A stretch of 64,000 nucleotides of DNA, taken from NCBI RefSeq assembly GCF_014851915.1, contig NZ_JACVAP010000003.1:588737-652736 (forward strand), in the 5' to 3' direction. The number at the start of each line of letters is the position of its first letter. Position 1 is the stretch's first letter. Below, one piece after another: positions 19,915 to 29,288 of this stretch. The notes beneath the pieces are model-generated. The model ran no database searches. It had not been told where the DNA came from and saw only the letters and a program-made list of their open reading frames with translations. Source of the stretch: Xanthomonas sp. XNM01. Lineage in GTDB: Bacteria > Pseudomonadota > Gammaproteobacteria > Xanthomonadales > Xanthomonadaceae. The translations under genes and the position numbers were made by a program.

Positions 19915-21549
19915 CTACAGGCGCGGCACCGGCAGGCGGCGCAGGCGGCGGTTGCTGAGGCTGAAGCCATCGACGCTGCCGTCCTGCGCGCGGGTGAACG
20001 TCAGCGTGCCCAGCGGCAGCACGAAGCGGTCGCCGCCGACCGGCTGCAGCACCGCGCGCTGGCCACGTGGCCACGCCAGTTCCAGCCCGCTCCCGCGCAG
20101 CGCGACCTCGAACGTGGTGCCGACCTCGTCGCTGCGGTAGCGGCCGGCGAAGCGGGCGAGCGCGGCCGCATCGGGCACGGTCCCGGCGATCCGGACGAAG
20201 CGGCGCGGTGCCGGCCAGTGGTCCCACAGCGTCAGTTCCGCACCCCCGTTCTCCAGCGCGCGGAACCGCCAGCGATGCGTGGATTCGCCGGGCCGGAAGG
20301 TCCCGGGCCCGATCGGCACGAACGCGGCCGGTCCGCCGTGCTGGCGCAGCGCGCCGTTGCGGGCCTCCAGGCGGATGACCTCGTCGCTGCGTTCGCTCCA
20401 GTAGATGCCGGCCCATGCCGTGGCCGGCGGGCCGGCGGATGCGATGGCGGCCGGCACCCGCGGTGCGAGCGGCGGATCCAGGTACAGGTCGGCCACCTGC
20501 AGGCTGAGCGCCTCGGCGTCGATGCCGCTGGCGTTGCAGAGCACGGCCACGTCCAGCGCCTGGGCCGGGAAACTCACCACATTGGCCCGATAGCCCGCAT
20601 CCATGCCGTCGTGCCCGAACGTCCGCAGGCCGCGGTGGGCGCCCAGGATCAGGCCGCCCGCGTAGCCGGTCTCGTCGCCATCGACGCGGCCACTGTTGCG
20701 CATCCAGTCGCGCAGCGCCGGCCCGCCAACGCGGCCATCGGCGAGGTTGCGCTGCCAGCGCAGCAGGTCGCCGACCGTGGTCGAGAGATTGCTCGGCCCG
20801 GTGTGGGCGAACATCGGCTGGCTCAGCGCCCAGCCGCCCTCGGCCAGGGCGCGATGGCCGCTGGCGCGCCCGTGGACCAGGTGGCCCGGGTCGTCGACGA
20901 TCCGGGTATGGCGCATGTCCAGCGGCGCGAAGATGCGCGCCTGCGCGAAGGCCGGCAGCGACTGGCCGGAGACCCGTTCGACCACCTGCGCCAGCAGCGT
21001 ATAGCCGACGTTGCCGTAGCCCAGCTCGCTGCCGGGGACGAAGTTGAGCCCGCGCTGGCGCGCGACGATGCCGAGGATGTCGTCCCAGGTGACCAGGTCG
21101 CTGCCGCGCCAGCCGGCCAGCGACAGCAGCACGCCCTGCTCGCGCAGGCCGGCGGTGTGGTGGACCAGCTGTTCGAGCGTGATGACATGGCCCTGGTCCG
21201 GCAGTTCCGGCAGATGCAGACGCACGTCGTCGTCCAGGCGCAGACGCCCGTCCCGGGCCAGCAGCCCGATCGCGAACGCGGTGAACTGCTTGGCCACCGA
21301 TGCCGCATGGAACGGCGTATCGGGCATGATCGGCACCGCATGCTCGAGGCTGGCCATGCCATGCCCGCGCAGCAGCAGCGGATCGCCGGCGCGCGCCACG
21401 CCGACCGCACAGCCCGGCGTGCCGGTGCCCGACCATGCGGCGAACAGCGCATCCACCGCCGGCTCCGGCGGCGCGGCCGCGTGGGCCGGCACGGCCATCA
21501 CCATGACCAGCCCCGCCGCCAGCATCGTCCTGCGCATCCGGTGGTCCAT
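19915..21549 (-). CDS. serine hydrolase, beta-lactamase/penicillin-binding-protein-like
   Basis: A 544-residue secreted protein. The start at 21549 (MDHRMRRTMLAAGLVMVMAVPAHAAA) gives a signal peptide; ATG 21537 is a shorter alternative. The catalytic SxxK is in FHAASVAKQFTAFA and the second tyrosine motif in LGYGNVGYTLL. The overall class is class C beta-lactamase-like (PF00144) with an added C-terminal beta domain (RFAGRYRSDEVGTTFEVA), as in D-aminopeptidases and periplasmic esterases. It is unlikely to be an antibiotic-resistance enzyme. It is divergent from the propeller gene at 21685. Confidence 0.88.
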   Translation of the reverse strand: MDHRMRRTMLAAGLVMVMAVPAHAAAPPEPAVDALFAAWSGTGTPGCAVGVARAGDPLLLRGHGMASLEHAVPIMPDTPFHAASVAKQFTAFAIGLLARDGRLRLDDDVRLHLPELPDQGHVITLEQLVHHTAGLREQGVLLSLAGWRGSDLVTWDDILGIVARQRGLNFVPGSELGYGNVGYTLLAQVVERVSGQSLPAFAQARIFAPLDMRHTRIVDDPGHLVHGRASGHRALAEGGWALSQPMFAHTGPSNLSTTVGDLLRWQRNLADGRVGGPALRDWMRNSGRVDGDETGYAGGLILGAHRGLRTFGHDGMDAGYRANVVSFPAQALDVAVLCNASGIDAEALSLQVADLYLDPPLAPRVPAAIASAGPPATAWAGIYWSERSDEVIRLEARNGALRQHGGPAAFVPIGPGTFRPGESTHRWRFRALENGGAELTLWDHWPAPRRFVRIAGTVPDAAALARFAGRYRSDEVGTTFEVALRGSGLELAWPRGQRAVLQPVGGDRFVLPLGTLTFTRAQDGSVDGFSLSNRRLRRLPVPRL

Positions 21550-21684
21550 CGCAGCGCTCCGTTGCGAAAGAGCGGACCCTAGCAGCGCGGCCATGCCCAC
21601 GGAGGGGCCGGAAGTCATCCCTGCGCGGGCCGGCGTGGAGGCGGCCGGTATCATCGGCGGCCTGCCTGTCGATGGAGAACGCCG

Positions 21685-22599
21685 ATGTCCCGCCCCCCCT
21701 GCCTGGCCGCGCCGCTGGCCGCGCTCGCCATCCTCGGCGCGAGCGCCGCACCCGCGCACGCCGCGCAGCCCACGCCCGAGCTGCTGTGGGAAACCCGCGG
21801 CTTTTCCGCGCCCGAATCCATCGTCCTCGACCCGCAGCGCGGGCAGTACTACGTGTCCAACATGGCCACGCGCGGCGAAGGCGCGACACCGGGCGACGGC
21901 TTCATCAGCCGGGTCGGCCTGGACGGGCGGATCATCGAACTGAAGTGGATCGAGGGGCTGGAGAATCCGAAGGGCCTGAGCCTGGCCAACGGCCGCCTGT
22001 ACGCCGGCGACGACGACGCGCTGCTGGAGATCGATCTGGACGCCGGCGCGGTGATCGCCCGGCACGCGCCGGAGGACGGCGGCCCGGGCCAGTTCAACGA
22101 CAGCACCGCCGATGCCGACGGCAACGTCTACGTGTTCAGCAGCCGCCTGGACACGCTCTACCGCCTGTCCGGCGGCACGTTCGCGCCCTGGGTGAAGGTG
22201 GACACGCAGGTGACCGGCAAGTTCAACGGCCTGCGCGCCGACGGCGCGCGCCTGCTGGCAGGCAGCTGGCGGGTGCCGGGCGCCGACGGCGAGCAGCTCG
22301 GCCACCTGACCACCTTCGACCTGGCCGACCGCCGCATGGACCGGATCGGCACCACGCCGATCGGGCACATCGACGGCATCGAGCCCGATGGCCAGGGCGG
22401 CTGGCTGCTCACCGACTTCACCCCGGGCCGGCTGCTGCACGTCACCGCCGAGGGCGCCGTGACCACGCTGCTGACGCTCAGCATCGGCACCGCCGACATC
22501 CACTACCTGCCCGACCAGCAGTTGCTGCTAATGCCGCGGCTGCGCGACGACACGCTGCAGGCCTGGCGCTGGGCACCGGCACCGCCTCCGTCCCGGTGA
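21685..22599 (+). CDS. secreted SMP-30/gluconolactonase-like propeller protein
   Basis: A 304-residue protein with a signal peptide ending ASAAPAHAAQ. The body has repeated blades with acidic turns (PESIVLDPQRGQYYVSNMA, NPKGLSLANGRLYAGDDDALLEIDL, DSTADADGNVYVFSSRLDTLYRL, HIDGIEPDGQGGWLLTDF). This pattern fits the six-bladed SMP-30/strictosidine-synthase fold, whose members are metal-dependent lactonases or ligand binders. The substrate is unknown. It ends just before a convergent hairpin at 22606-22637. Confidence 0.8.
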   Translation: MSRPPCLAAPLAALAILGASAAPAHAAQPTPELLWETRGFSAPESIVLDPQRGQYYVSNMATRGEGATPGDGFISRVGLDGRIIELKWIEGLENPKGLSLANGRLYAGDDDALLEIDLDAGAVIARHAPEDGGPGQFNDSTADADGNVYVFSSRLDTLYRLSGGTFAPWVKVDTQVTGKFNGLRADGARLLAGSWRVPGADGEQLGHLTTFDLADRRMDRIGTTPIGHIDGIEPDGQGGWLLTDFTPGRLLHVTAEGAVTTLLTLSIGTADIHYLPDQQLLLMPRLRDDTLQAWRWAPAPPPSR

Positions 22600-22605
22600 G
22601 GCCTG

Positions 22606-22637
22606 CGGGGAATCGGGCAGCGCAGCGGGATTCCCCG
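22606..22637. terminator. convergent hairpin, possible bidirectional terminator
   Basis: Perfect 9-bp stem CGGGGAATC (22606-22614) with GATTCCCCG (22629-22637) and a 14-base loop, between two convergent genes. No T tract follows on either strand, so intrinsic termination is not certain. Confidence 0.4.
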
Positions 22638-22650
22638 TGCTGGGGGACGC

Positions 22651-23283
22651 TCAGCAGCCCGGCGGCGGCCTGAAGTCGACGGTCGCCGCCTCGCTCCAGC
22701 GTCCGTCGCGCCGTACGTCGACCCGCATCCGGATGGTGCTGATGACCACCACATGCGCCTGCCGCTCCGGCCGGCGCGATACCGCGATCCAGCGCTGCGC
22801 CGCCTCCGGATCGCCGACGACGAGCGGATGCGCGGCGATCGCCTGTTCCAGCTCGGCCTGGCCGTAGGCCGGGAAGCACGCGTGCTGGTCCGGCGATGCC
22901 GTCGGCAGCACGAACGCATGCGCGGCCTCATCCAGCGGCTCGGCGTCCTCCCAGTCCGACCGGCAGTGCTTCCAGTCCTCCAGGTCCAGATGCGGCCCCT
23001 CGTCGGACAGCACCAGGCTGGTCTCGTACTGGATGCGCACGCGAAGCCTCGCCTGCGGATCGGCCGGCTGCAGCTGCAGCGTGGCGCCATCGATCACATC
23101 GCCCAGTTCCAGCGGCACGCCGGCGTCGCCGGTCAGCGGACCATCGCTCTGCCAGCCGGCGAACGACCCTGCGGACGTGGCCTGCGGCAGGATCCGCGCC
23201 GCGACGATGTCGGCCGCCTGCACCGGCGCGGCCGGCATCAGTGCCGCCAGCACGCTGAAGAACATCGCGGGACATCGCATCAT
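22651..23283 (-). CDS. secreted hypothetical protein
   Basis: A 210-residue protein with a signal peptide (MMRCPAMFFSVLAALMPAAPVQA). The mature part is beta-rich with cysteines at HCRSDW, HACFPAYG and the C-terminal PPPGC, so disulfides are possible. Segments RLRVRIQYETSLVL and QAHVVVISTIRMRVDV look like strand pairs. I do not recognise the family. It is convergent with the propeller gene and shares the strand of the hemerythrin gene, separated by 73 bases. Confidence 0.65.
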   Translation of the reverse strand: MMRCPAMFFSVLAALMPAAPVQAADIVAARILPQATSAGSFAGWQSDGPLTGDAGVPLELGDVIDGATLQLQPADPQARLRVRIQYETSLVLSDEGPHLDLEDWKHCRSDWEDAEPLDEAAHAFVLPTASPDQHACFPAYGQAELEQAIAAHPLVVGDPEAAQRWIAVSRRPERQAHVVVISTIRMRVDVRRDGRWSEAATVDFRPPPGC

Positions 23284-23355
23284 GGCATCGCCGGCCGGGA
23301 GTCGGGCGCGATGCTAGCGCGGATCGACCCGCTCCGAGGCAGCCGCGTGCCGGCC

Positions 23356-23766
23356 TCAGAGCTGTTCGGCCGCCGGATACAGCTCGGCATCCTCGCGCTT
23401 GAGCCGCTCGAACAGGCGGCGCAGCACTGTGTTGGCACCGGCGCGGAATCCCTCCGGATCGGCCGCCACGCGTGCCGGCACCCGCCACTTGCCGACGAAG
23501 CCGGCGAATTCTTCGGCCAGGCCGTGCATCTCGTCCCGGTAACGCGCGCCCAGCGCAGCCACCTGCGTGTCGCCGGACTGCACCAGCGCCGGATACAGCA
23601 CCTGGTCCTCGGCGGCCAGGTGGAACTTGATCCGGCTGGCGGTGGTGACGATCAGTTCACCGATGGCCTCGGCATTGTCGGCGATGCCGGCGCGGGACAG
23701 CTCCCGCAGTGCCTCGATCTGGCGAAGGATGTCGGCGTGGTCCTGGTGGTAGCGCTGGATGTCCAT
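23356..23766 (-). CDS. hemerythrin domain-containing protein
   Basis: A 136-residue four-helix protein. Iron ligands are visible: H in YHQDHADIL, H and E in IKFHLAAEDQVLYPAL, H in YRDEMHGLAEEF and E near the end (LKREDAELYPAAEQL). Members bind a di-iron centre and sense or carry oxygen, or protect and repair iron-sulfur clusters. It is divergent from paoABC, whose products carry several Fe-S clusters, so a protective role is a reasonable guess. Confidence 0.88.
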   Translation of the reverse strand: MDIQRYHQDHADILRQIEALRELSRAGIADNAEAIGELIVTTASRIKFHLAAEDQVLYPALVQSGDTQVAALGARYRDEMHGLAEEFAGFVGKWRVPARVAADPEGFRAGANTVLRRLFERLKREDAELYPAAEQL

Positions 23767-23808
23767 GACGGTGGTGCCTTGCGTGAAGCGGATGGGTCGG
23801 ACCCGATA

Positions 23809-23830
23809 GCGGCCGCCGGCCGCGTTTTTT
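23809..23830 (+). terminator. terminator-like hairpin in the hemerythrin/paoA spacer
   Basis: GCGGCC (23809-23814), a three-base loop and GGCCGC (23818-23823) are followed by six T on the plus strand. It lies 110 bases before paoA between divergent genes. It could act as an attenuator if the paoA promoter is upstream of it. It could also be a chance GC-rich palindrome. Confidence 0.35.
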
Positions 23831-23940
23831 GAATCCGCGATGGCGCGCGCGTTCTTTCGCAACACATGCATCGGTCCTACACCCTCTGCCAACGGCGGCG
23901 GCGGCAAGGTCGCCTGAGGTCCCAGCCCGCGAGAGCCAGC

Positions 23941-24531
23941 ATGTCCGCCAGCCACTCCCTTCACGACGATGCAGCGCTGCTGCGACCGCCGCCGACGCTG
24001 CAGGTGCACCTGCGCATCAACGGCCAGGCGCACACGCTCGAGGTCGAGACCTGGACCAGCCTGCTCGACCTGCTGCGCGAGCGCCTGCTGCTGACCGGGA
24101 CCAAGAAGGGCTGCGACCACGGCCAGTGCGGCGCCTGCACCGTGCTGGTCGACGGACGCCGCATCAACAGCTGCCTGACCCTGGCGGTGATGCAGGACGG
24201 CGCGGACATCGTCACCGTCGAGGGACTGGCCGACGGCGAGCGCCTGCATCCACTGCAGCAGGCCTTCATCGATCATGACGCCTTCCAGTGCGGCTACTGC
24301 ACGCCGGGCCAGCTGTGCTCGGCACAGGGCCTGATCAACGAAGGCCAGGCGCACGACCGCGACCAGGTGCGCGAGCTGATGAGCGGCAACATCTGCCGCT
24401 GCGGCGCGTATCCGCAGATCACCGACGCGGTGCTGTCGGTGCTGCGCCAGGATGCGGGGAACCCGGCCGGGCAGGACGACGACGATCGCGGCGGGCCATG
24501 CCGCTGGACGCCCGGGACGGTGCCGGCATGA
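23941..24531 (+). CDS. paoA: aldehyde oxidoreductase 2Fe-2S subunit (PaoA-like)
   Basis: A 196-residue subunit. The first plant-ferredoxin-type cluster is bound by CDHGQCGACTVLVDGRRINSC and the second by QCGYCTPGQ and NICRCGAYPQI. The start at 23941 (MSASHSLH) was chosen because it removes an arginine-rich extension. In the xanthine-oxidase family this subunit passes electrons from the molybdenum centre to FAD. It overlaps the next gene (ATGA) and the three genes keep the order of E. coli paoABC (yagTSR). Confidence 0.92.
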   Translation: MSASHSLHDDAALLRPPPTLQVHLRINGQAHTLEVETWTSLLDLLRERLLLTGTKKGCDHGQCGACTVLVDGRRINSCLTLAVMQDGADIVTVEGLADGERLHPLQQAFIDHDAFQCGYCTPGQLCSAQGLINEGQAHDRDQVRELMSGNICRCGAYPQITDAVLSVLRQDAGNPAGQDDDDRGGPCRWTPGTVPA

Positions 24532-25550
24532 TCCCGCTCGCGTTCCAGCGCGCCGAGGCGGTCGAGCAGGCGCTGGCCGCGCTGTCCCCGGCATGCAGGC
24601 CGGTGGCCGGCGGCACCAACCTGCTGGACCTGATGAAGCTGCAGATCATGCAGCCGCCCGCCCTGCTCGACATCAACCGGCTGCCGCTGGATGCGATCGA
24701 GGTGGCCGACGACGGCGGCCTGCGCCTGGGCGCCACCGCCCGCAATGCCGATACCGCCTACCACCCGCTGGTGTCGCGCGACTATCCGCTGCTGACCGCG
24801 GCGATCCTCGCCGGCGCCTCGCCGCAGATCCGCAACATGGCCAGCAATGGCGGCAACCTGCTGCAGCGCACGCGCTGCAGCTACTTCTACGACCACGCCA
24901 CGCCCTGCAACAAGCGCGATCCCGGCAGCGGCTGCTCCGCGCACGGCGGGCTGACCAAGTACCACGCCATCCTCGGCGGCAGCGAGCACTGCATCGCCAC
25001 CCATCCGTCCGACATGTGCGTGGCGCTGGCCGCGCTGGAGGCGCGCGTGCACGTGCGCAGCGCGCGCGGCGAGCGGGTGATCGCATTCGGCGATTTCCAC
25101 CGCCTGCCCGGCGACACGCCCGACCGCGACAGCACGCTGGCGCCGGACGAGCTGATCGTGCACCTCGCCCTGCCGCCGGCCCCGCAGTTCGTCGCCCACA
25201 GCGCCTACCTGAAGATCCGCGAGCGGCTCTCGTACGCGTTCGCGCTGGTGTCGGTCGCCGCGGCGCTGGACATCGGCGAGGACGGCCGCATCCGCGAGGC
25301 GCGGCTGGCCCTGGGCGGCGTCGCCCACAAGCCATGGCGGCGCGCGGATGCCGAAGCGCTGCTGGCCGGTGCCACGCCCGGACGCGAGGCGTTCGAGGCG
25401 GCCGCCGAGCGCCTGCTCGCCGGCGCGCAGGTCGACGGCCAGAACGCCTTCAAGCCGGTCCTGGCGCGGCGCACCGTGGTGCGTGCGCTGGAAGCGGCCA
25501 CCGCCGGCACCATCGACAACCGCGGCCATCGGCCGGAGGCCGCCGGATGA
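24528..25550 (+). CDS. paoB: aldehyde oxidoreductase FAD subunit with 4Fe-4S insertion (PaoB-like)
   Basis: A 340-residue FAD subunit. FAD-binding blocks are PVAGGTNLLDLMK and ASPQIRNMASNGGNLLQRTRC. The cysteines in RCSYFYDHATPCNKRDPGSGC are the extra 4Fe-4S cluster ligands that mark PaoB-type enzymes and are absent from ordinary xanthine dehydrogenases. It is coupled on both sides by ATGA overlaps. Confidence 0.93.
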   Translation: MIPLAFQRAEAVEQALAALSPACRPVAGGTNLLDLMKLQIMQPPALLDINRLPLDAIEVADDGGLRLGATARNADTAYHPLVSRDYPLLTAAILAGASPQIRNMASNGGNLLQRTRCSYFYDHATPCNKRDPGSGCSAHGGLTKYHAILGGSEHCIATHPSDMCVALAALEARVHVRSARGERVIAFGDFHRLPGDTPDRDSTLAPDELIVHLALPPAPQFVAHSAYLKIRERLSYAFALVSVAAALDIGEDGRIREARLALGGVAHKPWRRADAEALLAGATPGREAFEAAAERLLAGAQVDGQNAFKPVLARRTVVRALEAATAGTIDNRGHRPEAAG

Positions 25551-27832
25551 ACGCACGCATCCTCGAACCGCAGTGGCCGGTGGCCGAACCGGGCACCGGG
25601 CATGTCCCCACCGGCACCGGCACGCCGCGCATCGATGGCCGCGCCAAGGTCACCGGCCAGGCCCGCTACGCCGCCGAGTGGCCGGCGCCGGACCTGGCGT
25701 GGGGCGTGGCGGTGAACAGCACGATCGCCAGGGGCGAGATCACAGGCTTCGCGCTCGATGCCGCGCGCGCGGTCCCGGGCGTGCTGGCGATCCTCACCCA
25801 CCTGGACCGGCCGAAGATGCGCAGCCTCGGCCTGTTCTACAAGGACATGACCGCGCCGGCCGGCCGCCCGTTCCGGCCGCTGCACGATGCACGCGTGCTG
25901 TACAGCGGTCAGCCGGTCGCGCTGGTGCTGGCCGAGTCCTTCGAGGCCGCCCGGCACGCGGCCAGCCTGGTGCGGGTGCACTACGCGCAGGAGCCGCACG
26001 ACACCAACCTGATGACCAGCCTGGATCGCGCCCACGCACCCAGGCCGCTCAAGGCCGGCTTCTCCGCGCCACCGTCGGACACCGGCGATCCGCAGACCGC
26101 GTTCGTCGACGCCGCCTGCCAGCACCAGGCCGACTACTACAACGGCGTCGAGCACCACAATCCGATGGAGCTGTTCGCCACCACCGTGATCCGCGGCGAC
26201 GACGGCCACCTGACCATCTACGACAAGACCCAGGGCTCGCAGAACAGCCGCTGGTACGTTTCTCACGTCTTCGGGCTGTCCAAGGACAAGGTCACGGTGC
26301 GCAACCCCTACGTCGGCGGTGCGTTCGGTTCCGGACTGCGTCCGCAGTACCAGCTGCCGCTGGCGGTGATGGGCGCGCTGGCGCTGGAACGCTCGGTGCG
26401 GGTGGTGATGACCCGGCAGCAGATGTTCACCTTCGGACACCGCCCGGAGACGGTGCAGCGGATCAAGCTCGGCGCCGACCGCGACGGGCGGCTGCAGGCG
26501 ATCTGGCACGAGGCCATCGCCGAGACCTCGCGGATCGAGGACTACGTCGAGGTGGTGGTGAACTGGAGCGGCCAGCTCTACCGCTGCGACAACGTGCACC
26601 TGGGCTACCGCCTGGTCGACCTGGACCAGTACACGCCGATCGACATGCGCGCGCCGGGCGCGGCGCACGGCATGCACGCGCTGGAAGTGGCGATGGACGA
26701 GCTCAGCTACGAAGTCGGCATCGATCCGCTGGAGCTGCGGCTGCGCAACTACGCCGAGACCAACCCGGCCGACGGCAAGCCGTTTTCGACCAAGGCATTG
26801 CGCGACTGCTACCGCCAGGGCGCCGAGCGCTTCGGCTGGGCACGACGGCCGCTGCAGCCGCGCGCGCGCCGCGAGGGCCACGAGTGGGTCGGCTGGGGCA
26901 TGGCCACCGGGCAATGGGACGCGATGCAGATGTTCGCGCGCGCCGAGGCGGTGCTGCACGCCGATGGCCGCCTGGTGGTGTCCAGCGCGGCCAGCGACAT
27001 CGGCACCGGCACCTACACGGTCATGGCGATGATCGCCGCCGAGGCGCTGGGCCTGCCGCTGGAGCAGGTCACCTTCGTCCTGGGCGACTCGACCCTGCCG
27101 GTCGCGCCGATCGAGGGCGGCTCCTCGCACGTGACCACGGTCGGCTCGGCCGTGCACGGCGCCTGCCAGAAGCTGTGCCGCGAACTGCTGGCGCTGGCGC
27201 GGCGCATGCGCGGCAGCGCGCTGTCGCGTGCCAGGCTGGAGGACGTGGTCTTCGCCGGTGGACGCATCGCCCTGCGCGATGATCCGTCCACCGGCATCGC
27301 CCTGGATGACCTCATGCGCACGGCCGGCAAGGAACGGCTCGATGCGAAGTACCTGCTGCTGCCCAACCTGCCCAGGCAGCGCAAGTACGTGCGCGCCACC
27401 CACAGCGCGGTGTTCGTGGAGGTGCGCGTGGACGAGGAGCTGGGCACGGTGCGGGTCACCCGCGTGGTCAGCGCGATCGCGGCCGGCCGCATCCTCAACC
27501 CGGTCACCGCGCGCAGCCAGATCGTCGGCGGCGTGGTCTGGGGCATCGGCGCGGCGCTGCACGAGCACACCGAATCCGATCACCGTTTCGGCCGCTTCAT
27601 GAACCGCGACCTGGCCCAGTACCACGTGTCGGCCAACGCCGACATCCACGACATCGACGTGCTGTTCGTCGAGGAGGACGACCGCGTGGTCAGCAGCCTG
27701 GGCGCGAAGGGCGTCGGCGAGATCGGCCTGGTCGGCGTGTCCGCCGCGGTCTGCAACGCGATCTTCCATGCCACCGGCAACCGGATCCGCAGCACGCCGA
27801 TCCTGCCGTGGATGGTGATGCGGCAGGAGTGA
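25547..27832 (+). CDS. paoC: aldehyde oxidoreductase molybdenum-binding subunit (PaoC-like)
   Basis: A 761-residue catalytic subunit. Cofactor-contact regions include GGAFGSGLRPQYQLPLAV, the arginine-containing DMRAPGAAHGMHALE, SSHVTTVGSAVHGACQK and the C-terminal GAKGVGEIGLVGVSAAVCNAI, which carries the base-catalyst glutamate. The enzyme oxidises aldehydes to acids, in E. coli in the periplasm for detoxification. No Tat signal is seen here on PaoA, so location is open. The maturation chaperone PaoD is not encoded nearby. Confidence 0.93.
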   Translation: MNARILEPQWPVAEPGTGHVPTGTGTPRIDGRAKVTGQARYAAEWPAPDLAWGVAVNSTIARGEITGFALDAARAVPGVLAILTHLDRPKMRSLGLFYKDMTAPAGRPFRPLHDARVLYSGQPVALVLAESFEAARHAASLVRVHYAQEPHDTNLMTSLDRAHAPRPLKAGFSAPPSDTGDPQTAFVDAACQHQADYYNGVEHHNPMELFATTVIRGDDGHLTIYDKTQGSQNSRWYVSHVFGLSKDKVTVRNPYVGGAFGSGLRPQYQLPLAVMGALALERSVRVVMTRQQMFTFGHRPETVQRIKLGADRDGRLQAIWHEAIAETSRIEDYVEVVVNWSGQLYRCDNVHLGYRLVDLDQYTPIDMRAPGAAHGMHALEVAMDELSYEVGIDPLELRLRNYAETNPADGKPFSTKALRDCYRQGAERFGWARRPLQPRARREGHEWVGWGMATGQWDAMQMFARAEAVLHADGRLVVSSAASDIGTGTYTVMAMIAAEALGLPLEQVTFVLGDSTLPVAPIEGGSSHVTTVGSAVHGACQKLCRELLALARRMRGSALSRARLEDVVFAGGRIALRDDPSTGIALDDLMRTAGKERLDAKYLLLPNLPRQRKYVRATHSAVFVEVRVDEELGTVRVTRVVSAIAAGRILNPVTARSQIVGGVVWGIGAALHEHTESDHRFGRFMNRDLAQYHVSANADIHDIDVLFVEEDDRVVSSLGAKGVGEIGLVGVSAAVCNAIFHATGNRIRSTPILPWMVMRQE

Positions 27833-27877
27833 GCCGGCACCGGCCGTGCGCCGCGGGCCGCCGCGGCGCGCGGCGCC

Positions 27878-28702
27878 TCAGGGCAGTCCGGCGTCGACCA
27901 GCATGCGCAGGCCGCCCGGGGTGGACACCACGTCCAGCAGCGCGGCGGTCTCGCTGTCGGGCAGACCGCCGATGTCGCCGGGGCGGTACTTCATCTGGAA
28001 GGTGCTGATCACGTCGCGCGTGGCCGGATCCAGTTCGCCGCCCTGCGGCACCCGGTAGCCGACCGCGGCGAGCCGCTGCTGGAACCACGCCACATCCGGC
28101 AGCGGGCCGGCCTGGTAGTGCGCCAGCTTCGCCGCGACCTGGGCCTGGTCCGGCCACGGGATCAGCCCGGCTTCGGCGAACTGCTTCCAAGGGAACAACG
28201 GACCGGGGTCCTGCTTGCGGCCGGGCGCGATGTCGGCGTGGCCGAGGACGTGTTCGGGGCGGATGCCGTGGCGGGCGACGATGTCCTTCGACAGCGCGAT
28301 CACCTGGTCGATCTGCGCCTGCGGATACGGCGCATAGACGCGACCGGCCGGCGTGTCCACATACCCGGGATTGACGATCTCGATGCCGACCGAGCCGGCG
28401 TTGAGCATGCTCGCGCCGGCCCAGTAGCTGTCGCCGGCGTGGCGTGCCATCCGGCCTTCGTCGACCAGGCGGTAGATCTCCACCGGCGTGTCGCGCACCA
28501 GGTAGTGCGAGGACACGCCGCGCGGCGAGCGGGTCAGGATCTCCAGCGAATCGGGGAAATCGGCGACGGTGTAATGCAGCACCAGGTACTGCACGCGGCT
28601 GTGCTGGTTCTGCGAGACGTGGCGGTCATCGATGCGCAGCCCCTGCGAGGCGCAGGCGGACAGCAGCAGTGCGGCTGTGATGGTGACAAGCAGGCGGTGC
28701 AT
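27878..28702 (-). CDS. N-acetylmuramoyl-L-alanine amidase lipoprotein (AmiD-like)
   Basis: A 274-residue lipoprotein; the start at 28702 gives the signal MHRLLVTITAALLLSAC with lipobox LSAC. The amidase_2 zinc site is seen in YLVLHYTVADF and in LGHADIAPGRKQDPGPLFPW. SSHYLVRDTPVEIYRLVDEGRMARHAGDSYW is the substrate groove. A peptidoglycan-binding domain follows (VAWFQQRLAAVGYRVP...DVISTFQMKYRPGDIGG). The layout matches AmiD, an outer-membrane amidase cutting muropeptides. Confidence 0.92.
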   Translation of the reverse strand: MHRLLVTITAALLLSACASQGLRIDDRHVSQNQHSRVQYLVLHYTVADFPDSLEILTRSPRGVSSHYLVRDTPVEIYRLVDEGRMARHAGDSYWAGASMLNAGSVGIEIVNPGYVDTPAGRVYAPYPQAQIDQVIALSKDIVARHGIRPEHVLGHADIAPGRKQDPGPLFPWKQFAEAGLIPWPDQAQVAAKLAHYQAGPLPDVAWFQQRLAAVGYRVPQGGELDPATRDVISTFQMKYRPGDIGGLPDSETAALLDVVSTPGGLRMLVDAGLP

Positions 28703-28775
28703 GGCAGAGAACGTGCTGGGCGGATCTGCCACCTTACACGCGCGGCCCGATGCGGCGACAGCAGTGCCCGCCGGC

Positions 28776-29180
28776 TCAGCGCCAGCGCTCACCGCGTGCC
28801 ACCAGATACCGCTGGATCACATACCGCCACGGCAGCACGATCGGCACCAGCACCACACCCAGCATGCAGGCGAACAGGTTCTCCCAGCCGGTCTGATCCA
28901 GCCCGGGCCCCAGCCATGCCGGCAATGCGAAGCACAACACCCAGACCAGCTTCCAGGCCAGCTCGAACAGCAGCAGCGGCAGCATCTGCAGCGGATGGCG
29001 CAGGCCCAACAGCGACACCAGCGCCAGTGCGCCGAGCATCGCCCGCACGATGCTGCGCGAATCGGTCAACAGTTCGGGCGGTGCGACGATCAGCGGCCAC
29101 ACGGTCAGCCCCAGACCGATGGCGATCAGCAGATACATCGCGCGCAGCAGGTGCAGGCGCAGCAGGGAGACATCGGCCAC
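28776..29180 (-). CDS. small integral membrane protein, unknown
   Basis: A 134-residue protein with about four helices (LLRAMYLLIAIGLGLTVWPLIV, IVRAMLGALALVSLLGL, MLPLLLFELAWKLVWVLCFALPAW, LFACMLGVVLVPIVLPWRYVIQRYL). I placed the start at GTG 29180 (ADVSLLRLHLL) because a GAGAG purine run lies about 8 bases upstream and the longer N-terminus is polar and arginine-rich. ATG 29240 is an alternative. The family is not recognised. Confidence 0.6.
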   Translation of the reverse strand: MADVSLLRLHLLRAMYLLIAIGLGLTVWPLIVAPPELLTDSRSIVRAMLGALALVSLLGLRHPLQMLPLLLFELAWKLVWVLCFALPAWLGPGLDQTGWENLFACMLGVVLVPIVLPWRYVIQRYLVARGERWR

Positions 29181-29288
29181 GCTGACTCTCACGGGTCGGG
29201 AAGATGCCCGCAGTCTTGCAGGCCACCGGGGCTCCACCATGTGCCGGAAGCCCTGCGACTTCCAGCACATGCCAGCCGGATCGCCGGA

